The notes: a model not told the origin generated them from the letters alone. A stretch of DNA of 64,000 bases from Pseudoalteromonas haloplanktis ATCC 14393 (GCF_000238355.1 NZ_AHCA01000003.1:1-64000), one strand, 5' to 3'. Counted from the first letter of the stretch, positions 35,376-45,191 are shown. Program-made: numbers and translations.

Positions 35376-35584
35376 CAAACCGCTTCTTTAGCTAAATCAC
35401 TCTTAAGTGCCAAAACAGCTATAAAAATAAGCCCAAGCACAGGTACTAAGCCTAAAAACCCACCTATCACGGCAACAATAATAGGCGTTGTTGTTTTACG
35501 TTTTCCCAAAAAGTAACTAACAAGCGCAAATACAGGCACCAAAACTAAGATGATTGTTCCCAAAAGCGTCGCATCAATAGACAT
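35375..35584 (-). CDS. Small membrane protein, two helices
   Basis: The 69-residue protein has two hydrophobic segments (about residues 7-26, LLGTIILVLVPVFALVSYF, and 33-60), separated by a basic loop GKRKTTT. No family recognised; it looks like a phage-holin or superinfection-type small membrane protein only in shape. It is translationally coupled to the pentapeptide-repeat gene. Confidence 0.7.
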   Translation of the reverse strand: MSIDATLLGTIILVLVPVFALVSYFLGKRKTTTPIIVAVIGGFLGLVPVLGLIFIAVLALKSDLAKEAV

Positions 35585-35625
35585 ATTATTCCTTTATTAT
35601 TTTATTTAACTGATAAATTAAAGCA

Positions 35626-35662
35626 CAAAAAAACCCTTAGACATACACCTAAGGGTTTTTTA
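35626..35662 (-). terminator. Terminator of aspS
   Basis: AAAACCCTTAG (35630-35640) and CTAAGGGTTTT (35649-35659) pair around eight bases, with A and T runs on both sides; it lies 34 bases after aspS and could work both ways. Confidence 0.85.
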
Positions 35663-35695
35663 AATCAATTGCAAAATTAAGTGCTAATTAATCAC

Positions 35696-37474
35696 TTATT
35701 CTGCTGACTTTTCTGCTTTTTCAACAACACTGATAGCAAGCTCAGTTAGCGAATCCGCATTAGCCTTGCTTGGGGCATCTGTCAGTAAACACGACGCTTG
35801 TGTTGTTTTAGGGAATGCAATTACGTCACGAATATTATCGGTGCCGCAAAGTAGCATAACCAAACGGTCTAGACCAAATGCTAAACCTGCATGAGGTGGC
35901 GTGCCGTATTTAAGTGCATCTAGTAAGAAACCGAATTTATCTTGCTGCTCTTGTGCTTCAATTCCTAATATTCTAAATGCAGCTTCTTGCATATCAGCAT
36001 TATGGATACGTACAGAGCCACCACCTACTTCGTAGCCGTTTAATACCATGTCGTATGCATCTGAAATAGCCGCTGCAGGGTTCGCTTCAAGCTCACTTGC
36101 ACTGATCTCTTTTGGTGCTGTAAATGGGTGATGTACGGCGTGTAATGTGCCTTCGTCATCTTCTTCAAACATTGGGAAGTCAACAACCCAAAGTGGTGCC
36201 CAGCTATCAAGGTTAGTGATTTCTAAATCAACACCGATCTTAAGACGTAATGCGCCCATCGCTTCATTTACTGTGTTGCGTTTGTCTGCACCAAATAAAA
36301 TGATGTCACCCGTTTGTGCATTAGTACGCGCAAGTAGCTCATTGATCACTTCTTCATTTAAGAATTTAGCGATAGGTGATTGTACGCCTTCAGCGCCTGC
36401 ATCGCGGTCGTTTACTTTCATCCATGCCAGACCCTTCGCACCGTAAATACCAATAAACTTAGTGTAGTCATCTAGTTGCTTACGAGAAAGCGCGGCACCG
36501 CCTGGCACAGTTAATACCGCAACGCGGCCTTTTTCGTCATTGGCAGGGCCAGAGAATACTTTAAACTCAACGTCTTTTACTAAATCAGCAACGTCAATAA
36601 GCTCCATCGGGTTACGTAAGTCAGGCTTGTCCGAACCAAAACGGCTCATTGCCTCTGCGTAAGGCATCACTGGGAAATCACCTAAATCAACGTTTAATAA
36701 TGACTGCCACATTTCACGGATCATTTTCTCAGTCATACCACGTACTTGATCTGAGCTCATGAATGAAGTCTCTAAATCTATTTGGGTAAACTCTGGTTGA
36801 CGATCCGCACGTAAATCTTCATCACGGAAACATTTAACGATTTGGTAGTAACGGTCAAAGCCCGACATCATCAACAATTGTTTAAACAACTGTGGAGACT
36901 GCGGTAAAGCGTAAAAGCTACCTTTGTGAACACGACTCGGTACTAAGTAATCACGTGCGCCTTCTGGGGTTGCTTTAGTTAGTACTGGTGTTTCAATATC
37001 TAAGAAACCGTTTTCATCTAAAAAACGACGAACAAAGCTGCTCGCTTTAGCACGTAACTTAATACGATCACTCATTTCTAGGCGGCGAAGGTCTAGATAA
37101 CGGTATTTTAAGCGACGTTCTTCAGAGTTCACTTGGTTAAAATCAAGTGGTAATGGCTCTGAACGGTTGATGATAGTTAAGCTAGTGCCTAAAATCTCAA
37201 CTTCACCGGTGGCCATGTCTTTATTGATTTGGCTTTCTGGGCGAGCACGTACAACACCTTTAAGCTGAACACAGAACTCTTGACGTAATTTATTAGCTGT
37301 ATCCATTAAGCCTTCAACTTCAGGATCGAATACAACTTGCACTAAACCTTCTCTATCGCGTAAATCGACAAAAATTAACCCACCAAGGTCACGACGTTTA
37401 TTGATCCAACCACATAATTCAACTTCTTGATCTACGTGAGTTTTATTTAGCTGTCCGCAGTATATAGAGCGCAT
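35696..37474 (-). CDS. aspS: Aspartyl-tRNA synthetase
   Basis: Class IIb aminoacyl-tRNA synthetase charging tRNA-Asp in the cytoplasm. The 592-residue product has the OB-fold anticodon domain at the N-terminus ([23 protein letters not shown]), class II motif 2 ([19 protein letters not shown], about residues 216-234), the bacterial insertion domain (about 280-420) and motif 3 ([15 protein letters not shown], about 530-544). Full length for bacterial AspRS (E. coli 590). Its neighbour order, aspS-DUF72-...-cmoA-cmoB, is that of E. coli. The same window carries eleven tRNA-Asp genes, its substrate. Confidence 0.97.
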   Translation of the reverse strand: MRSIYCGQLNKTHVDQEVELCGWINKRRDLGGLIFVDLRDREGLVQVVFDPEVEGLMDTANKLRQEFCVQLKGVVRARPESQINKDMATGEVEILGTSLTIINRSEPLPLDFNQVNSEERRLKYRYLDLRRLEMSDRIKLRAKASSFVRRFLDENGFLDIETPVLTKATPEGARDYLVPSRVHKGSFYALPQSPQLFKQLLMMSGFDRYYQIVKCFRDEDLRADRQPEFTQIDLETSFMSSDQVRGMTEKMIREMWQSLLNVDLGDFPVMPYAEAMSRFGSDKPDLRNPMELIDVADLVKDVEFKVFSGPANDEKGRVAVLTVPGGAALSRKQLDDYTKFIGIYGAKGLAWMKVNDRDAGAEGVQSPIAKFLNEEVINELLARTNAQTGDIILFGADKRNTVNEAMGALRLKIGVDLEITNLDSWAPLWVVDFPMFEEDDEGTLHAVHHPFTAPKEISASELEANPAAAISDAYDMVLNGYEVGGGSVRIHNADMQEAAFRILGIEAQEQQDKFGFLLDALKYGTPPHAGLAFGLDRLVMLLCGTDNIRDVIAFPKTTQASCLLTDAPSKANADSLTELAISVVEKAEKSAE

Positions 37475-37572
37475 AGTATTCCTGTCAGTGTAAGACTAAT
37501 AGCCGCTTTCCCTAAGAATTTGACGTTTTTGGGGAGATAAAGCCACTATTTATAAATCATTTTAGGGGAAGC

Positions 37573-37578
37573 ATTATA
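37573..37578 (-). promoter_or_regulatory. aspS: Likely -10 of the aspS promoter
   Basis: A perfect TATAAT (minus strand) preceded by TTGGG, about 100 bases upstream of the aspS ATG. No strong -35 is visible at 16-18 bases, so the promoter may be an extended -10 type. Confidence 0.4.
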
Positions 37579-37687
37579 CCCAAGTTACTTGAAAATGCGA
37601 GCGTCGCAGCGTCCTGTTAGCATTCAATTTTCAGTCATTCTAGATATTTGTTACACTAACAAAAACACACTATCAGTTAACCATTTT

Positions 37688-38536
37688 ATGTTGTATTTAG
37701 GGTGTCCGCAGTGGTCAAGTACCGCGTGGAAAGGTAATTTATTATCAAGTCACTGCAAAAATGCCGAGATGCTCCACGAGTACGCTCAGGTGTTTAACTC
37801 CGTTGAGGGCAATACCAGTTTCTATGCTGATCCCAGCGTAGACTCATTAAACCGCTGGCGTGGGGCTGTTAATAGTGACTTTAAATTTACGTTTAAATTT
37901 CACCGACGCTTTAGCCATGAATTGCAACTGACAAATGTAGATGATGAACTGACTGCTTGGTTTAACTTGTTTGAACCATTATTGCCCCATATTGGGCAGA
38001 TCATGTTACAGCTTCCCAGTAGTTTTAGTCCGCAGCAATTGCCATTATTAGCGCAGTTTATTACAAAACTGCCCACAGGTTTGAGTTATGGCGTGGAAGT
38101 ACGCCATCCTGAGTTTTTCAAAAAAGGTGCGGCGGAAATTGCGTTAAATCAGCTACTAATTGCAAACAACATCAACCGAATAGCCATGGATACCCGCGCG
38201 CTGTTTGCTGTCAAACCTAATACAGCGGCGCTCATTGATGCCCAGCAAAAAAAGCCGCATCTACCAGTACATGCAATTGCAACAGGCAGTCAACCTATGG
38301 CTCGCTTTGTGATTGCCAATTTAGAGCACGATTATAAAAGCTATTACCAACCTTGGCTTAAAAAAGTAAAACAATGGCTTGATGAAGGCAAACACCCGTA
38401 TGTATTTTTTCATACCGCAGATAACCGCCAAGCCCCATTGTTAGCGCGGGCATTTTGTGAAGATTTAGGTTACGATCACCCAGTGCTCAGCCCTTTTATT
38501 GGCGAAAAGGAAGCCAGCCAAGCGAGTCTTTTTTAA
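37688..38536 (+). CDS. yecE: DUF72 protein (YecE-like)
   Basis: The 282-residue protein is a TIM-barrel-like DUF72 member of unknown activity. It starts with the family form MLYLGCPQWSSTAWKGN, then VFNSVEGNTSFYADPS, FKFTFKFHRRFSHE, LGPxxxQLP-like IMLQLPSSFSPQQL, VEVRHPEFF and the C-terminal YVFFHTADNRQAPLLARA. I chose the ATG at 37688, where the family begins, over a longer frame from 37589. The position beside aspS matches E. coli yecE. Ribosome binding site is weak. Confidence 0.88.
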   Translation: MLYLGCPQWSSTAWKGNLLSSHCKNAEMLHEYAQVFNSVEGNTSFYADPSVDSLNRWRGAVNSDFKFTFKFHRRFSHELQLTNVDDELTAWFNLFEPLLPHIGQIMLQLPSSFSPQQLPLLAQFITKLPTGLSYGVEVRHPEFFKKGAAEIALNQLLIANNINRIAMDTRALFAVKPNTAALIDAQQKKPHLPVHAIATGSQPMARFVIANLEHDYKSYYQPWLKKVKQWLDEGKHPYVFFHTADNRQAPLLARAFCEDLGYDHPVLSPFIGEKEASQASLF

Positions 38537-38559
38537 TTTATTAACGACAGAAGTATTAA

Positions 38560-39060
38560 ATGAGTGATTTTAAACGCTACTTTACTGGCTACCCAGAGCA
38601 AATTGTCAGCCAAGTTATACAGCTTATTGATAATGATAAACACGGCGCGTATTTAACTAAAAAATACCCGCATGCCCATACCATCACCAATGACAAGTCG
38701 TTGTACACATACGCCACCGAACTTAAAAAACGCTATTTAAAAAACGCGCCGCCGTTTGGCCGCGCCGCATTTAAAAAACAAGGCGACATGGTGACTAACG
38801 CACTAGGCACACACACCTATCGTATGCAGGGAAAAACCCGCAAACACGATTTAGCCATAAATAGTGATTTACTGTGCGCACCAGAAGAATTACTAAAAGC
38901 TTTAGTCGTCCACGAGCTCGCCCACTTTAAAGAAAAAGACCACAACAAAAGCTTTTATCAGTTATGTTGTCACATGGAGCCAAACTACCACCAGCTAGAG
39001 CTCGATTTACGAATATTTTGTGTGTTAGTGACACAAGGGAAAAACCCTTATTTAAAATGA
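38560..39060 (+). CDS. YgjP-like zinc metallopeptidase (DUF45)
   Basis: The 166-residue cytoplasmic protein ends in a zinc protease motif VVHELAHFKEKDHNKSFYQL (HExxH then a third His, about residues 126-145), as in YgjP/DUF45 proteins. The typical RWGSC segment of larger DUF45 members is not seen, but a short LGTHTYRMQG precedes the site. Substrate unknown. It follows the DUF72 gene by 23 bases on the same strand and is probably cotranscribed. Confidence 0.82.
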   Translation: MSDFKRYFTGYPEQIVSQVIQLIDNDKHGAYLTKKYPHAHTITNDKSLYTYATELKKRYLKNAPPFGRAAFKKQGDMVTNALGTHTYRMQGKTRKHDLAINSDLLCAPEELLKALVVHELAHFKEKDHNKSFYQLCCHMEPNYHQLELDLRIFCVLVTQGKNPYLK

Positions 39061-39128
39061 GCTAATCGCTCAATAGCAGGAAATAATAATGCTAGTTATA
39101 AAAGTCACTAACTTGGCTAACAAACAAT

Positions 39129-40142
39129 CTATTTAGTAACTGTAAATTTAGTTAGGCCAATCAATTGTCCTGACTCAGTAACAACGTGTACTTGCCACTT
39201 ACCAACAGAGTTTGCTGGGAAGTTTACTTTATGCGTCCATGCTCTATAGCCTTGATCTCGCCCACCACTGATGTTTAATGCAATGCGATCCACTATTTCA
39301 CGGTTATGGATCCACACATGAAATATTTTTTCGTTTAATCCTCTTGGTGCTTTAACCGCAGTCCAACTATACAGGCCTTGTTGATGTAATGAGTTAGCGT
39401 CAAGGTGCTTAATACTGCCTACGGGTTTACGCTGCTCAACATCAACTTGATGCGACAAAGTGATGTCTGTTAAACGAAGCGCTGCGGGAGGTACCCAACT
39501 ACGTAGCTGCCATAAACCAGCACTTAGCATACACAGCAGTAACACTAATAATGGAAACCGCCACCATCGAGCGTTAGGCATTAAATTACCTAAACTCGGC
39601 AAGGTGAAAATAATCGCTGTGATCAAAGCTATCCCTAAACTCTGGCTTGTAGTGAGATTAAGTAGAATTGGCAAAGTAACTAAAATAACTACAAACAGCG
39701 CAAAGTTATGAAATACTGTAAACAGAATGCTGTGCTTGGCTAACTTTTTATAATAAAGAGGATCGACAACCGATATAAACGCGCAAAGTATAATTAAGGA
39801 TGTAAAAACAGCTTGTGGATGGTTCCACGAAGTCACAGCTAAAAAAAACGGCAAAGCAAAAAACAAACTTTCTTGCTGCACCATTTGCAGGGCAAAACGC
39901 ATAAAGTTAGGAGATACTGCCACGCCAAAGCGCTGCTCCACTTTATCACGCAACCAGTTATCAACTATCAACCACCCCCAACTAACAAGTAATAGTATGG
40001 CTATAATTTGCGAGTATGACTCTTTACGCTCAACCAACACATAACTTGCCACCCCACTACAAAATGCGAAAACCGCCAATAAACCTGGCCGCTGTTGCAT
40101 CATAATTATAAATTTTGTAATTAAATTTTTAAAATAGCTCAT
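39129..40142 (-). CDS. DUF5924/DUF2914 membrane protein
   Basis: The protein has about seven hydrophobic segments in its first 230 residues (for example LLAVFAFCSGVASYVL and SQIIAILLLVSWGWLIV), followed by a soluble C-terminal domain of the DUF2914 type: GLYSWTAVKAPRGLNEKIFHVW, then RDQGYRAWTHKVNFP and GKWQVHVVTESGQLIG. That domain probably faces the periplasm. Function is unknown. The start is uncertain: I use the ATG at 40142 (337 residues); frames from 40160 or 40196 are possible, and none has a clear SD. Confidence 0.8.
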   Translation of the reverse strand: MSYFKNLITKFIIMMQQRPGLLAVFAFCSGVASYVLVERKESYSQIIAILLLVSWGWLIVDNWLRDKVEQRFGVAVSPNFMRFALQMVQQESLFFALPFFLAVTSWNHPQAVFTSLIILCAFISVVDPLYYKKLAKHSILFTVFHNFALFVVILVTLPILLNLTTSQSLGIALITAIIFTLPSLGNLMPNARWWRFPLLVLLLCMLSAGLWQLRSWVPPAALRLTDITLSHQVDVEQRKPVGSIKHLDANSLHQQGLYSWTAVKAPRGLNEKIFHVWIHNREIVDRIALNISGGRDQGYRAWTHKVNFPANSVGKWQVHVVTESGQLIGLTKFTVTK

Positions 40143-40268
40143 TAAATAGAGGGTCCGCATAGGTCTGAATAATTGCAGTATTAAAACTGCCAGCACAACA
40201 TCTTAATATATGCATGAAAGCTTTACACTTTTTGTTGTGAAAATTAACAAATAAACAAACACCTCTGG

Positions 40269-41159
40269 TTAGCGATAACTACGAGAGATCTCTTCACTCA
40301 CCCAATGCAGCAATTGTTTTATTGCTTTTGAAAGCACCTGATTTTGCCGCACAATGTAACCTAAACTAGTAGTAGGAAACTTAGGTAAGGCGGTGACTGT
40401 CGTGGTTAAATTTGCTTTACTGCGCAGTGAAAACTCCGGCACGATAGCAACACCAAAGCCCGCTTCAGCCCAATCAATTTGTGCATCCACACTGCCCACT
40501 TCCATTACCCGGTAATTAGGTAAATTTAATGACGGTAATGCGCTATCGAGTAACTCGCGCGTACGCGTATCATGGCCGAGTAAAATTAATGTTGGCGGCT
40601 CAGTTAGCGTTATAGTGTTGTTATTTTTAGCTTGCTGCCATAACTGTAAATGATTACCCAGCGCACACCATTTTATTTGCTGTAGCTGGGTAAAGTGCAG
40701 CGGCTCACTTTCTTTTTGGGCAATAACAAACCCTAAATCAGCTTCGGCATTTTTAACCAACGCCGATGCTTGTGAAGACGTCGTATTGAGCAAAGTAAAA
40801 TCAATACCTGGAAACTGACGTTTAAACAGCTGAAACGGCTCAATCAATAATAACCGAGAAATAATATCACTGGCCGCAATCGTCAGGGTGCCTTGGCGTA
40901 GCTCATTAATCGCATTTAAATCAGATTGGCACACCTGTAATTCCCACAAGGTTTTTTGCCCAGACTGCAATAGCCGTAAACCTGCTTGCGTTAAACTAAA
41001 CGGACTACGCTCGATCAGTTTTACCCGTGTCATTTTTTCTAGTTGCTTAATATGCAAACTAACATTGGGCTGTGTCATATGCAGCGCATTGGCGGTTTTA
41101 CCAAAATGTTTTAGTTCCGCCAATGTAACAAAGGTTTTTAACCAATGAATATCTAACAT
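40269..41159 (-). CDS. LysR-family transcriptional regulator divergent from a PurA paralogue
   Basis: The 296-residue regulator has an N-terminal winged helix (HWLKTFVTLAELKHFGKTANALHMTQPNVSLHIKQLEK, shown in part; about residues 5-60) and a C-terminal periplasmic-binding-like effector domain. I chose the ATG at 41159, with AAGGA eight bases upstream, over a start at 41177. It is divergent from the PurA paralogue with a 121-base gap holding an inverted repeat, the classic layout in which a LysR regulator controls the neighbour and itself. The effector is unknown, perhaps a purine or aspartate-derived compound. Confidence 0.9.
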   Translation of the reverse strand: MLDIHWLKTFVTLAELKHFGKTANALHMTQPNVSLHIKQLEKMTRVKLIERSPFSLTQAGLRLLQSGQKTLWELQVCQSDLNAINELRQGTLTIAASDIISRLLLIEPFQLFKRQFPGIDFTLLNTTSSQASALVKNAEADLGFVIAQKESEPLHFTQLQQIKWCALGNHLQLWQQAKNNNTITLTEPPTLILLGHDTRTRELLDSALPSLNLPNYRVMEVGSVDAQIDWAEAGFGVAIVPEFSLRSKANLTTTVTALPKFPTTSLGYIVRQNQVLSKAIKQLLHWVSEEISRSYR

Positions 41160-41232
41160 CTTGATGTCCTTGATCACCCAAATTGATATGAAATTCTTAT
41201 CAGGATAATAATTATAATTAATTTCTCTTATT

Positions 41233-41256
41233 TAGATAGTGGGCATACCATATCTA
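41233..41256. promoter_or_regulatory. Candidate LysR operator between lysR and the purA paralogue
   Basis: TAGATA (41233-41238) and TATCTA (41251-41256), with inner arms TGG (41240-41242) and CCA (41248-41250), give an interrupted palindrome about 25 bases before the purA-like ATG. It contains the T-N11/12-A form usual for LysR sites. Confidence 0.5.
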
Positions 41257-41280
41257 TTCAATCAATTTGGAGAGTAAATT

Positions 41281-42537
41281 ATGCCGTCAATTGTTGTTGT
41301 AGGTGCAAACTGGGGTGATGAAGGCAAAGGCCGCATTGTCGATTTTTTAGCAGAGAACGCATCAGCAAGCATTCGCTTTCAAGGTGGTAACAACGCCGGT
41401 CATACCGTGGTGAATGAGTTTGGTACCTTTAAATTACATCAATTACCAAGCGGTATTTTTAACCCAGATTGTATTGCCGTATTAGGCCCCGGTATGGTGA
41501 TAAGCCCTGGTGCATTAAGCGAAGAAATCGCTGAAGTAAAAGCCGCTGGTGTTGAGGTAAAGCTGTGTATTTCTGATCGTGCAACCCTGTGCTTGCCGTT
41601 ACACGCCCTAGAAGACACACTTGAAGAACAACGTTTAGGTGATGCTGCGTACGGTTCGACGCGTCAAGGTATTGCGCCAGCATACGGCGACCGCGTCATG
41701 AAAAAAGGCATTTTAGTGGGTTGGTTAAATCAACCAGAAGTTTTATTAGAGCGCATTCAATTTATGCTCGATTGGAAAATGCCACAGCTCAAAGCCCTTT
41801 ACCCAAGTTGTGATTATTCACAAACGGCTGAACAAATAACTCAATGGCTATTAGACGTCACTGCTCCGTGGCGTGCATTTATCTGTAATGTTACAGAGCC
41901 TTTAAAAGCGCTGCAAAAGCAAGATGCCAACTTATTATTTGAAGCGCAACTAGGCGCTGGCCGGGATTTAGTCTATGGCGAATACCCGTATACTACATCA
42001 TCAAACGTAACTGCCGCCTATGCAGGAATTGGCAGCGGTTTACCTGCGCTGCGTCCTGAGCGTGTTATTGCTGTGGCTAAATCGTTTAGTTCATCTGTGG
42101 GTACAGGCACACTCGTTACCGCCATGGCAGAGCAAGATAACTTTCGCGAAAGCGCCAATGAATACGGCGCCGTAACAGGCCGCCCTCGTGATATGGGTTA
42201 TTTTGATGCGATTGCAACCCGTAATGGGGTTGAGCTACAAGCAGCCACTGAAATTGCTTTAACCAAAATTGATTGCCTATCTGGCATGACAGATTTAAAA
42301 ATCTGTATTGGTTATGCAGGCGATCACAGCGAAAACCCTATTTGGCCACAAACAGCCGCTTTAACGCCAATATATGAAAGTATGCCAGCGTGGCATGAAG
42401 ATATTACCGGTTGTCGTACCTTTGACAGTCTGCCTGCGGCCGCTCAACACTATGTTGAACGCATCGAAGCACTGATGGGCGTACCTGTGAGTATGGTATC
42501 TGTAGGTCCTGAGCGTGAGCAAATGATTATCCGCTAA
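41281..42537 (+). CDS. Adenylosuccinate synthetase paralogue
   Basis: The 418-residue protein is in the PurA family, which joins IMP and aspartate with GTP. The GTP/catalytic motif NWGDEGKGRIVD keeps Asp13, and NAGHT keeps His41; TGRPRDMGYFD keeps two arginines of the aspartate-binding loop. But several normally fixed segments differ: GHNAGHT reads GNNAGHT, GTTGRGIGPAYEDKVAR reads GSTRQGIAPAYGDRVMK, and the FEGAQG segment reads FEAQLG. So it may be a specialised paralogue with another nucleotide or amino-acid substrate, and the housekeeping purA is probably elsewhere. RBS GGAGAG is good. Confidence 0.85.
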   Translation: MPSIVVVGANWGDEGKGRIVDFLAENASASIRFQGGNNAGHTVVNEFGTFKLHQLPSGIFNPDCIAVLGPGMVISPGALSEEIAEVKAAGVEVKLCISDRATLCLPLHALEDTLEEQRLGDAAYGSTRQGIAPAYGDRVMKKGILVGWLNQPEVLLERIQFMLDWKMPQLKALYPSCDYSQTAEQITQWLLDVTAPWRAFICNVTEPLKALQKQDANLLFEAQLGAGRDLVYGEYPYTTSSNVTAAYAGIGSGLPALRPERVIAVAKSFSSSVGTGTLVTAMAEQDNFRESANEYGAVTGRPRDMGYFDAIATRNGVELQAATEIALTKIDCLSGMTDLKICIGYAGDHSENPIWPQTAALTPIYESMPAWHEDITGCRTFDSLPAAAQHYVERIEALMGVPVSMVSVGPEREQMIIR

Positions 42538-42602
42538 TTATGTAATTGGGTTTCATTTAGAAACCCATATTCCTAAAGACTTGGATTCAAGTTACTTAAA
42601 CC

Positions 42603-42630
42603 AAAAAGCGCAAGAGACACTTGCGCTTTT
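42603..42630. terminator. Bidirectional terminator between the purA paralogue and DUF3334
   Basis: AAAAGCGCAAG (42604-42614) pairs with CTTGCGCTTTT (42620-42630) around five bases; A and T tails lie on both sides. Confidence 0.85.
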
Positions 42631-42664
42631 ATTGTTTTACTTAAAGCTGTAAAGCTCCGTAGCT

Positions 42665-43354
42665 TTATAAACCAAGCTCAGCCATAAAATCATCGTCTGC
42701 ATCGCTTGCGTTAGCCGCCTCTTCTGCCGCTTTTTGTTTCTCGGCTTTATGCTTTGCTTCGTTTTCAATAATATCGTCAGGGTCCACCGCTTCACTAATA
42801 TCAAAGTCATGTAGTTTAATGAACTCAGTTTTATCCATCGCTAATTCTAAGTAAAAGATATTTTGTTTGCTGGTAGTGAATGTCACTCGTCGTGCCTGTG
42901 GTCTGTCCATCGTCGTATCAACAGAAATTTGCACTTGCTTATTAATAGCCATCATCTTCGGCTGGTTTTGCGTGATTGAGGTATGTAGTTGCTCGCGTAC
43001 TTTTGAGGTGAAATCACCCACGATCTGATTCATCAATTCACCAAGCACATTTGATACGTCGTCTGATAGGTGACTGTGTGCCAGCTCTTCTTCAGGCATC
43101 CCCATGCTGCGCATATAATCGTGATAAATTTCCATTGCTGCTTGCGAAGTAAAGTTAGTAATAACTAGCCCTGTAAAGCCACCATCAAACAATACAAAGC
43201 AACCGATATCAGGTCGCATACAGGTACGTGTTATCTTTTGTACCATGGCTGAATAACTAATATCGTTACCACTTGCTGATGATAAAACGCCTGTTACTGA
43301 ATGACACAGCGTTGCCAAAATGTCGTCCGTACTAATTACTTTACTTTTGCTCAT
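42665..43354 (-). CDS. DUF3334 protein (CheX-like)
   Basis: The 229-residue soluble protein resembles the DUF3334 family of Alteromonadales and Vibrio. The segment YMRSMGMPEEELAHSHLSDDVSNVLGELMNQIVGDF (shown in part) with its NxxGELxNxxxG pattern is like the CheC/CheX/FliY phosphatase helix, in which E and N act. That suggests a CheX-like phosphatase fold, but no chemotaxis genes are near. A disordered acidic/Ala-rich tail (KAEKQKAAEEAANASDADDD) ends the protein. RBS AGAGAAG is good. Confidence 0.82.
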   Translation of the reverse strand: MSKSKVISTDDILATLCHSVTGVLSSASGNDISYSAMVQKITRTCMRPDIGCFVLFDGGFTGLVITNFTSQAAMEIYHDYMRSMGMPEEELAHSHLSDDVSNVLGELMNQIVGDFTSKVREQLHTSITQNQPKMMAINKQVQISVDTTMDRPQARRVTFTTSKQNIFYLELAMDKTEFIKLHDFDISEAVDPDDIIENEAKHKAEKQKAAEEAANASDADDDFMAELGL

Positions 43355-43470
43355 AAACTTCTCTTTTTATACTTGTTATTCATTATTCTAGCCAAGCTAC
43401 TGAAATTATCACTGACTATCCAGCATAAAATGCTAAAATAGCCCTATTATTTTTTAAAGAGACTGTTTGT

Positions 43471-44196
43471 GTGACTGTAAAAGACAGTATTTATGCCACA
43501 GAGCAAGCGGTTAAAGATTTTAGCTTTGACCAACATGTAGTAGAAGTTTTCCCTGATATGATCCAGCGTTCAGTGCCGGGTTACGCCACCATTGTCAGCA
43601 CCATGGGTAAGTTAGCAGGCGAATACGCTCAGAGTAATTCAAACCTGTATGATTTAGGCTGCTCGCTTGGCGCAGTAACGTTAAGTATGCGTCGTAATAT
43701 CCGCACCGACAACTGCCATATTATTGCCGTGGATAACTCACAAGCCATGGTTGAGCGCTGTAAGTTGCATTTACAGGGATTTCGCTCAGAGGTGCCGGTT
43801 ACAGTAACCCTTGGCGATATTAACGAACTCGCTATTGAAAACGCATCCGTGGTTGCGATGAACTTTACTTTGCAGTTTATTCCTCCAGCACAGCGCCAAG
43901 CTGTACTTGAAAAAATTTACGCCAATTTAAAGCCCGGCGGTGTACTGCTATTGAGTGAAAAAATCAAAGGTGAAAACGAGCAATGCGACAACTTGCTGAT
44001 TGATTTACATCATGATTTTAAACGTCACAATGGCTATTCAGAACTTGAAATCAGCCAAAAGCGTACCGCGATTGAAAATGTTATGCGCCCAGATACATTA
44101 AACACTCATCTTAATCGCCTTACTAATATTGGCTTCAGTCAAACTCAAGTGTGGTATCAGTGTTTTAACTTTTGCTCGTTGGTAGCAATTAAGTAA
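43471..44196 (+). CDS. cmoA: Carboxy-SAM synthase
   Basis: Makes carboxy-S-adenosylmethionine from SAM and prephenate for wobble modification of tRNA uridine 34 (cmo5U). The 241-residue protein has the N-terminal FSFDQHVVEVFPDMIQRSVPGY typical of CmoA, the SAM motif YDLGCSLGAVTLS (about residues 60-72) and NFTLQFIP with the Arg nearby. The start is a GTG at 43471. cmoB follows after 15 bases, as in E. coli. Confidence 0.96.
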   Translation: MTVKDSIYATEQAVKDFSFDQHVVEVFPDMIQRSVPGYATIVSTMGKLAGEYAQSNSNLYDLGCSLGAVTLSMRRNIRTDNCHIIAVDNSQAMVERCKLHLQGFRSEVPVTVTLGDINELAIENASVVAMNFTLQFIPPAQRQAVLEKIYANLKPGGVLLLSEKIKGENEQCDNLLIDLHHDFKRHNGYSELEISQKRTAIENVMRPDTLNTHLNRLTNIGFSQTQVWYQCFNFCSLVAIK

Positions 44197-44211
44197 TTTA
44201 GGAAATATTCA

Positions 44212-45180
44212 ATGTCTTTATGGTTTAACCAATTTTACGCCGCTATCGCACAAAGCCCGTTGAGTCATTGGCTGGAAACATTGCCAAGCCAATTAAAGCA
44301 CTGGCAAAGCGAAGCTAGTCACGGTGACTTACCTAAATGGCAAAAGGTGTTAAAAAACTTGCCAGAAGTAACCACTAATCATGTAAATATCACTGATAAA
44401 GTAGAAATTGGCGCTGCTGGCGAAATGTCTGAAGGCGAGCAAAAGCAAACCATTCATTTATTAAAACGCATGATGCCGTGGCGAAAGGGTCCGTTTAGTG
44501 TACACGGAATTGAAATAGATACTGAGTGGCGTAGTGATTGGAAGTGGGATCGTTTACTGCCGCATATTGAGCCCCTTAAAGGCCGTACCGTATTAGATAT
44601 TGGCTGTGGCTCTGGCTATCACTTATGGCGTATGCGCGGTGAAGGGGCTGAGTTTGTAGTGGGGATTGACCCATCAGATTTATTTTTATGCCAATTCCAA
44701 GCTATCAAACATTTTAACCCAGACGAAAATGTTCACTTATTACCGCTTGGTGTTGAAGCCCTGCCTGAATTGAAGGCGTTTGATACAGTATTTTCAATGG
44801 GCGTGCTTTATCATCGCCGTTCACCTATTGATTTTTTAGCGCAATTAAAGGCACAACTTCGCCCAGGCGGTGAGCTCGTGCTTGAAACACTGGTGATTGA
44901 AGGCGATGAAAACACAGTATTAGTGCCTACTGACCGCTATGCAAAAATGCGCAACGTGTGGTTTATTCCAAGCACGAGCGCATTAAAGCTGTGGATGGAG
45001 CGCGTTGGGTTTAAAGATGTACAAGTAAAAGACTGTGCAATTACCACGCTTGAAGAACAACGTAAATCAGATTGGATGGAAAATGAGTCACTCGTCGACT
45101 TTTTAGATCCAAACGATATAAGTAAAACGATTGAAGGCTACCCTGCACCACTGCGTGCAATTTTAACGGCTAAAGCCTAA
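44212..45180 (+). CDS. cmoB: tRNA U34 carboxymethyltransferase
   Basis: Transfers a carboxymethyl group from carboxy-SAM to 5-hydroxyuridine 34 of tRNAs. 322 residues, the family's usual length. The SAM-binding motif [19 protein letters not shown] (about residues 125-143) and the conserved [17 protein letters not shown] (about 195-211) mark CmoB. It is coupled to cmoA and acts on its product. A hairpin follows the stop. Confidence 0.96.
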   Translation: MSLWFNQFYAAIAQSPLSHWLETLPSQLKHWQSEASHGDLPKWQKVLKNLPEVTTNHVNITDKVEIGAAGEMSEGEQKQTIHLLKRMMPWRKGPFSVHGIEIDTEWRSDWKWDRLLPHIEPLKGRTVLDIGCGSGYHLWRMRGEGAEFVVGIDPSDLFLCQFQAIKHFNPDENVHLLPLGVEALPELKAFDTVFSMGVLYHRRSPIDFLAQLKAQLRPGGELVLETLVIEGDENTVLVPTDRYAKMRNVWFIPSTSALKLWMERVGFKDVQVKDCAITTLEEQRKSDWMENESLVDFLDPNDISKTIEGYPAPLRAILTAKA

Positions 45181-45191
45181 CAACAGCTTAA

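Noticed and set aside
41281..42537. PurZ (2-aminoadenine pathway)
   Set aside because: The catalytic Asp of GDEGKG is kept, which is altered in PurZ, and no phage genes or DatZ/MazZ partner is near.
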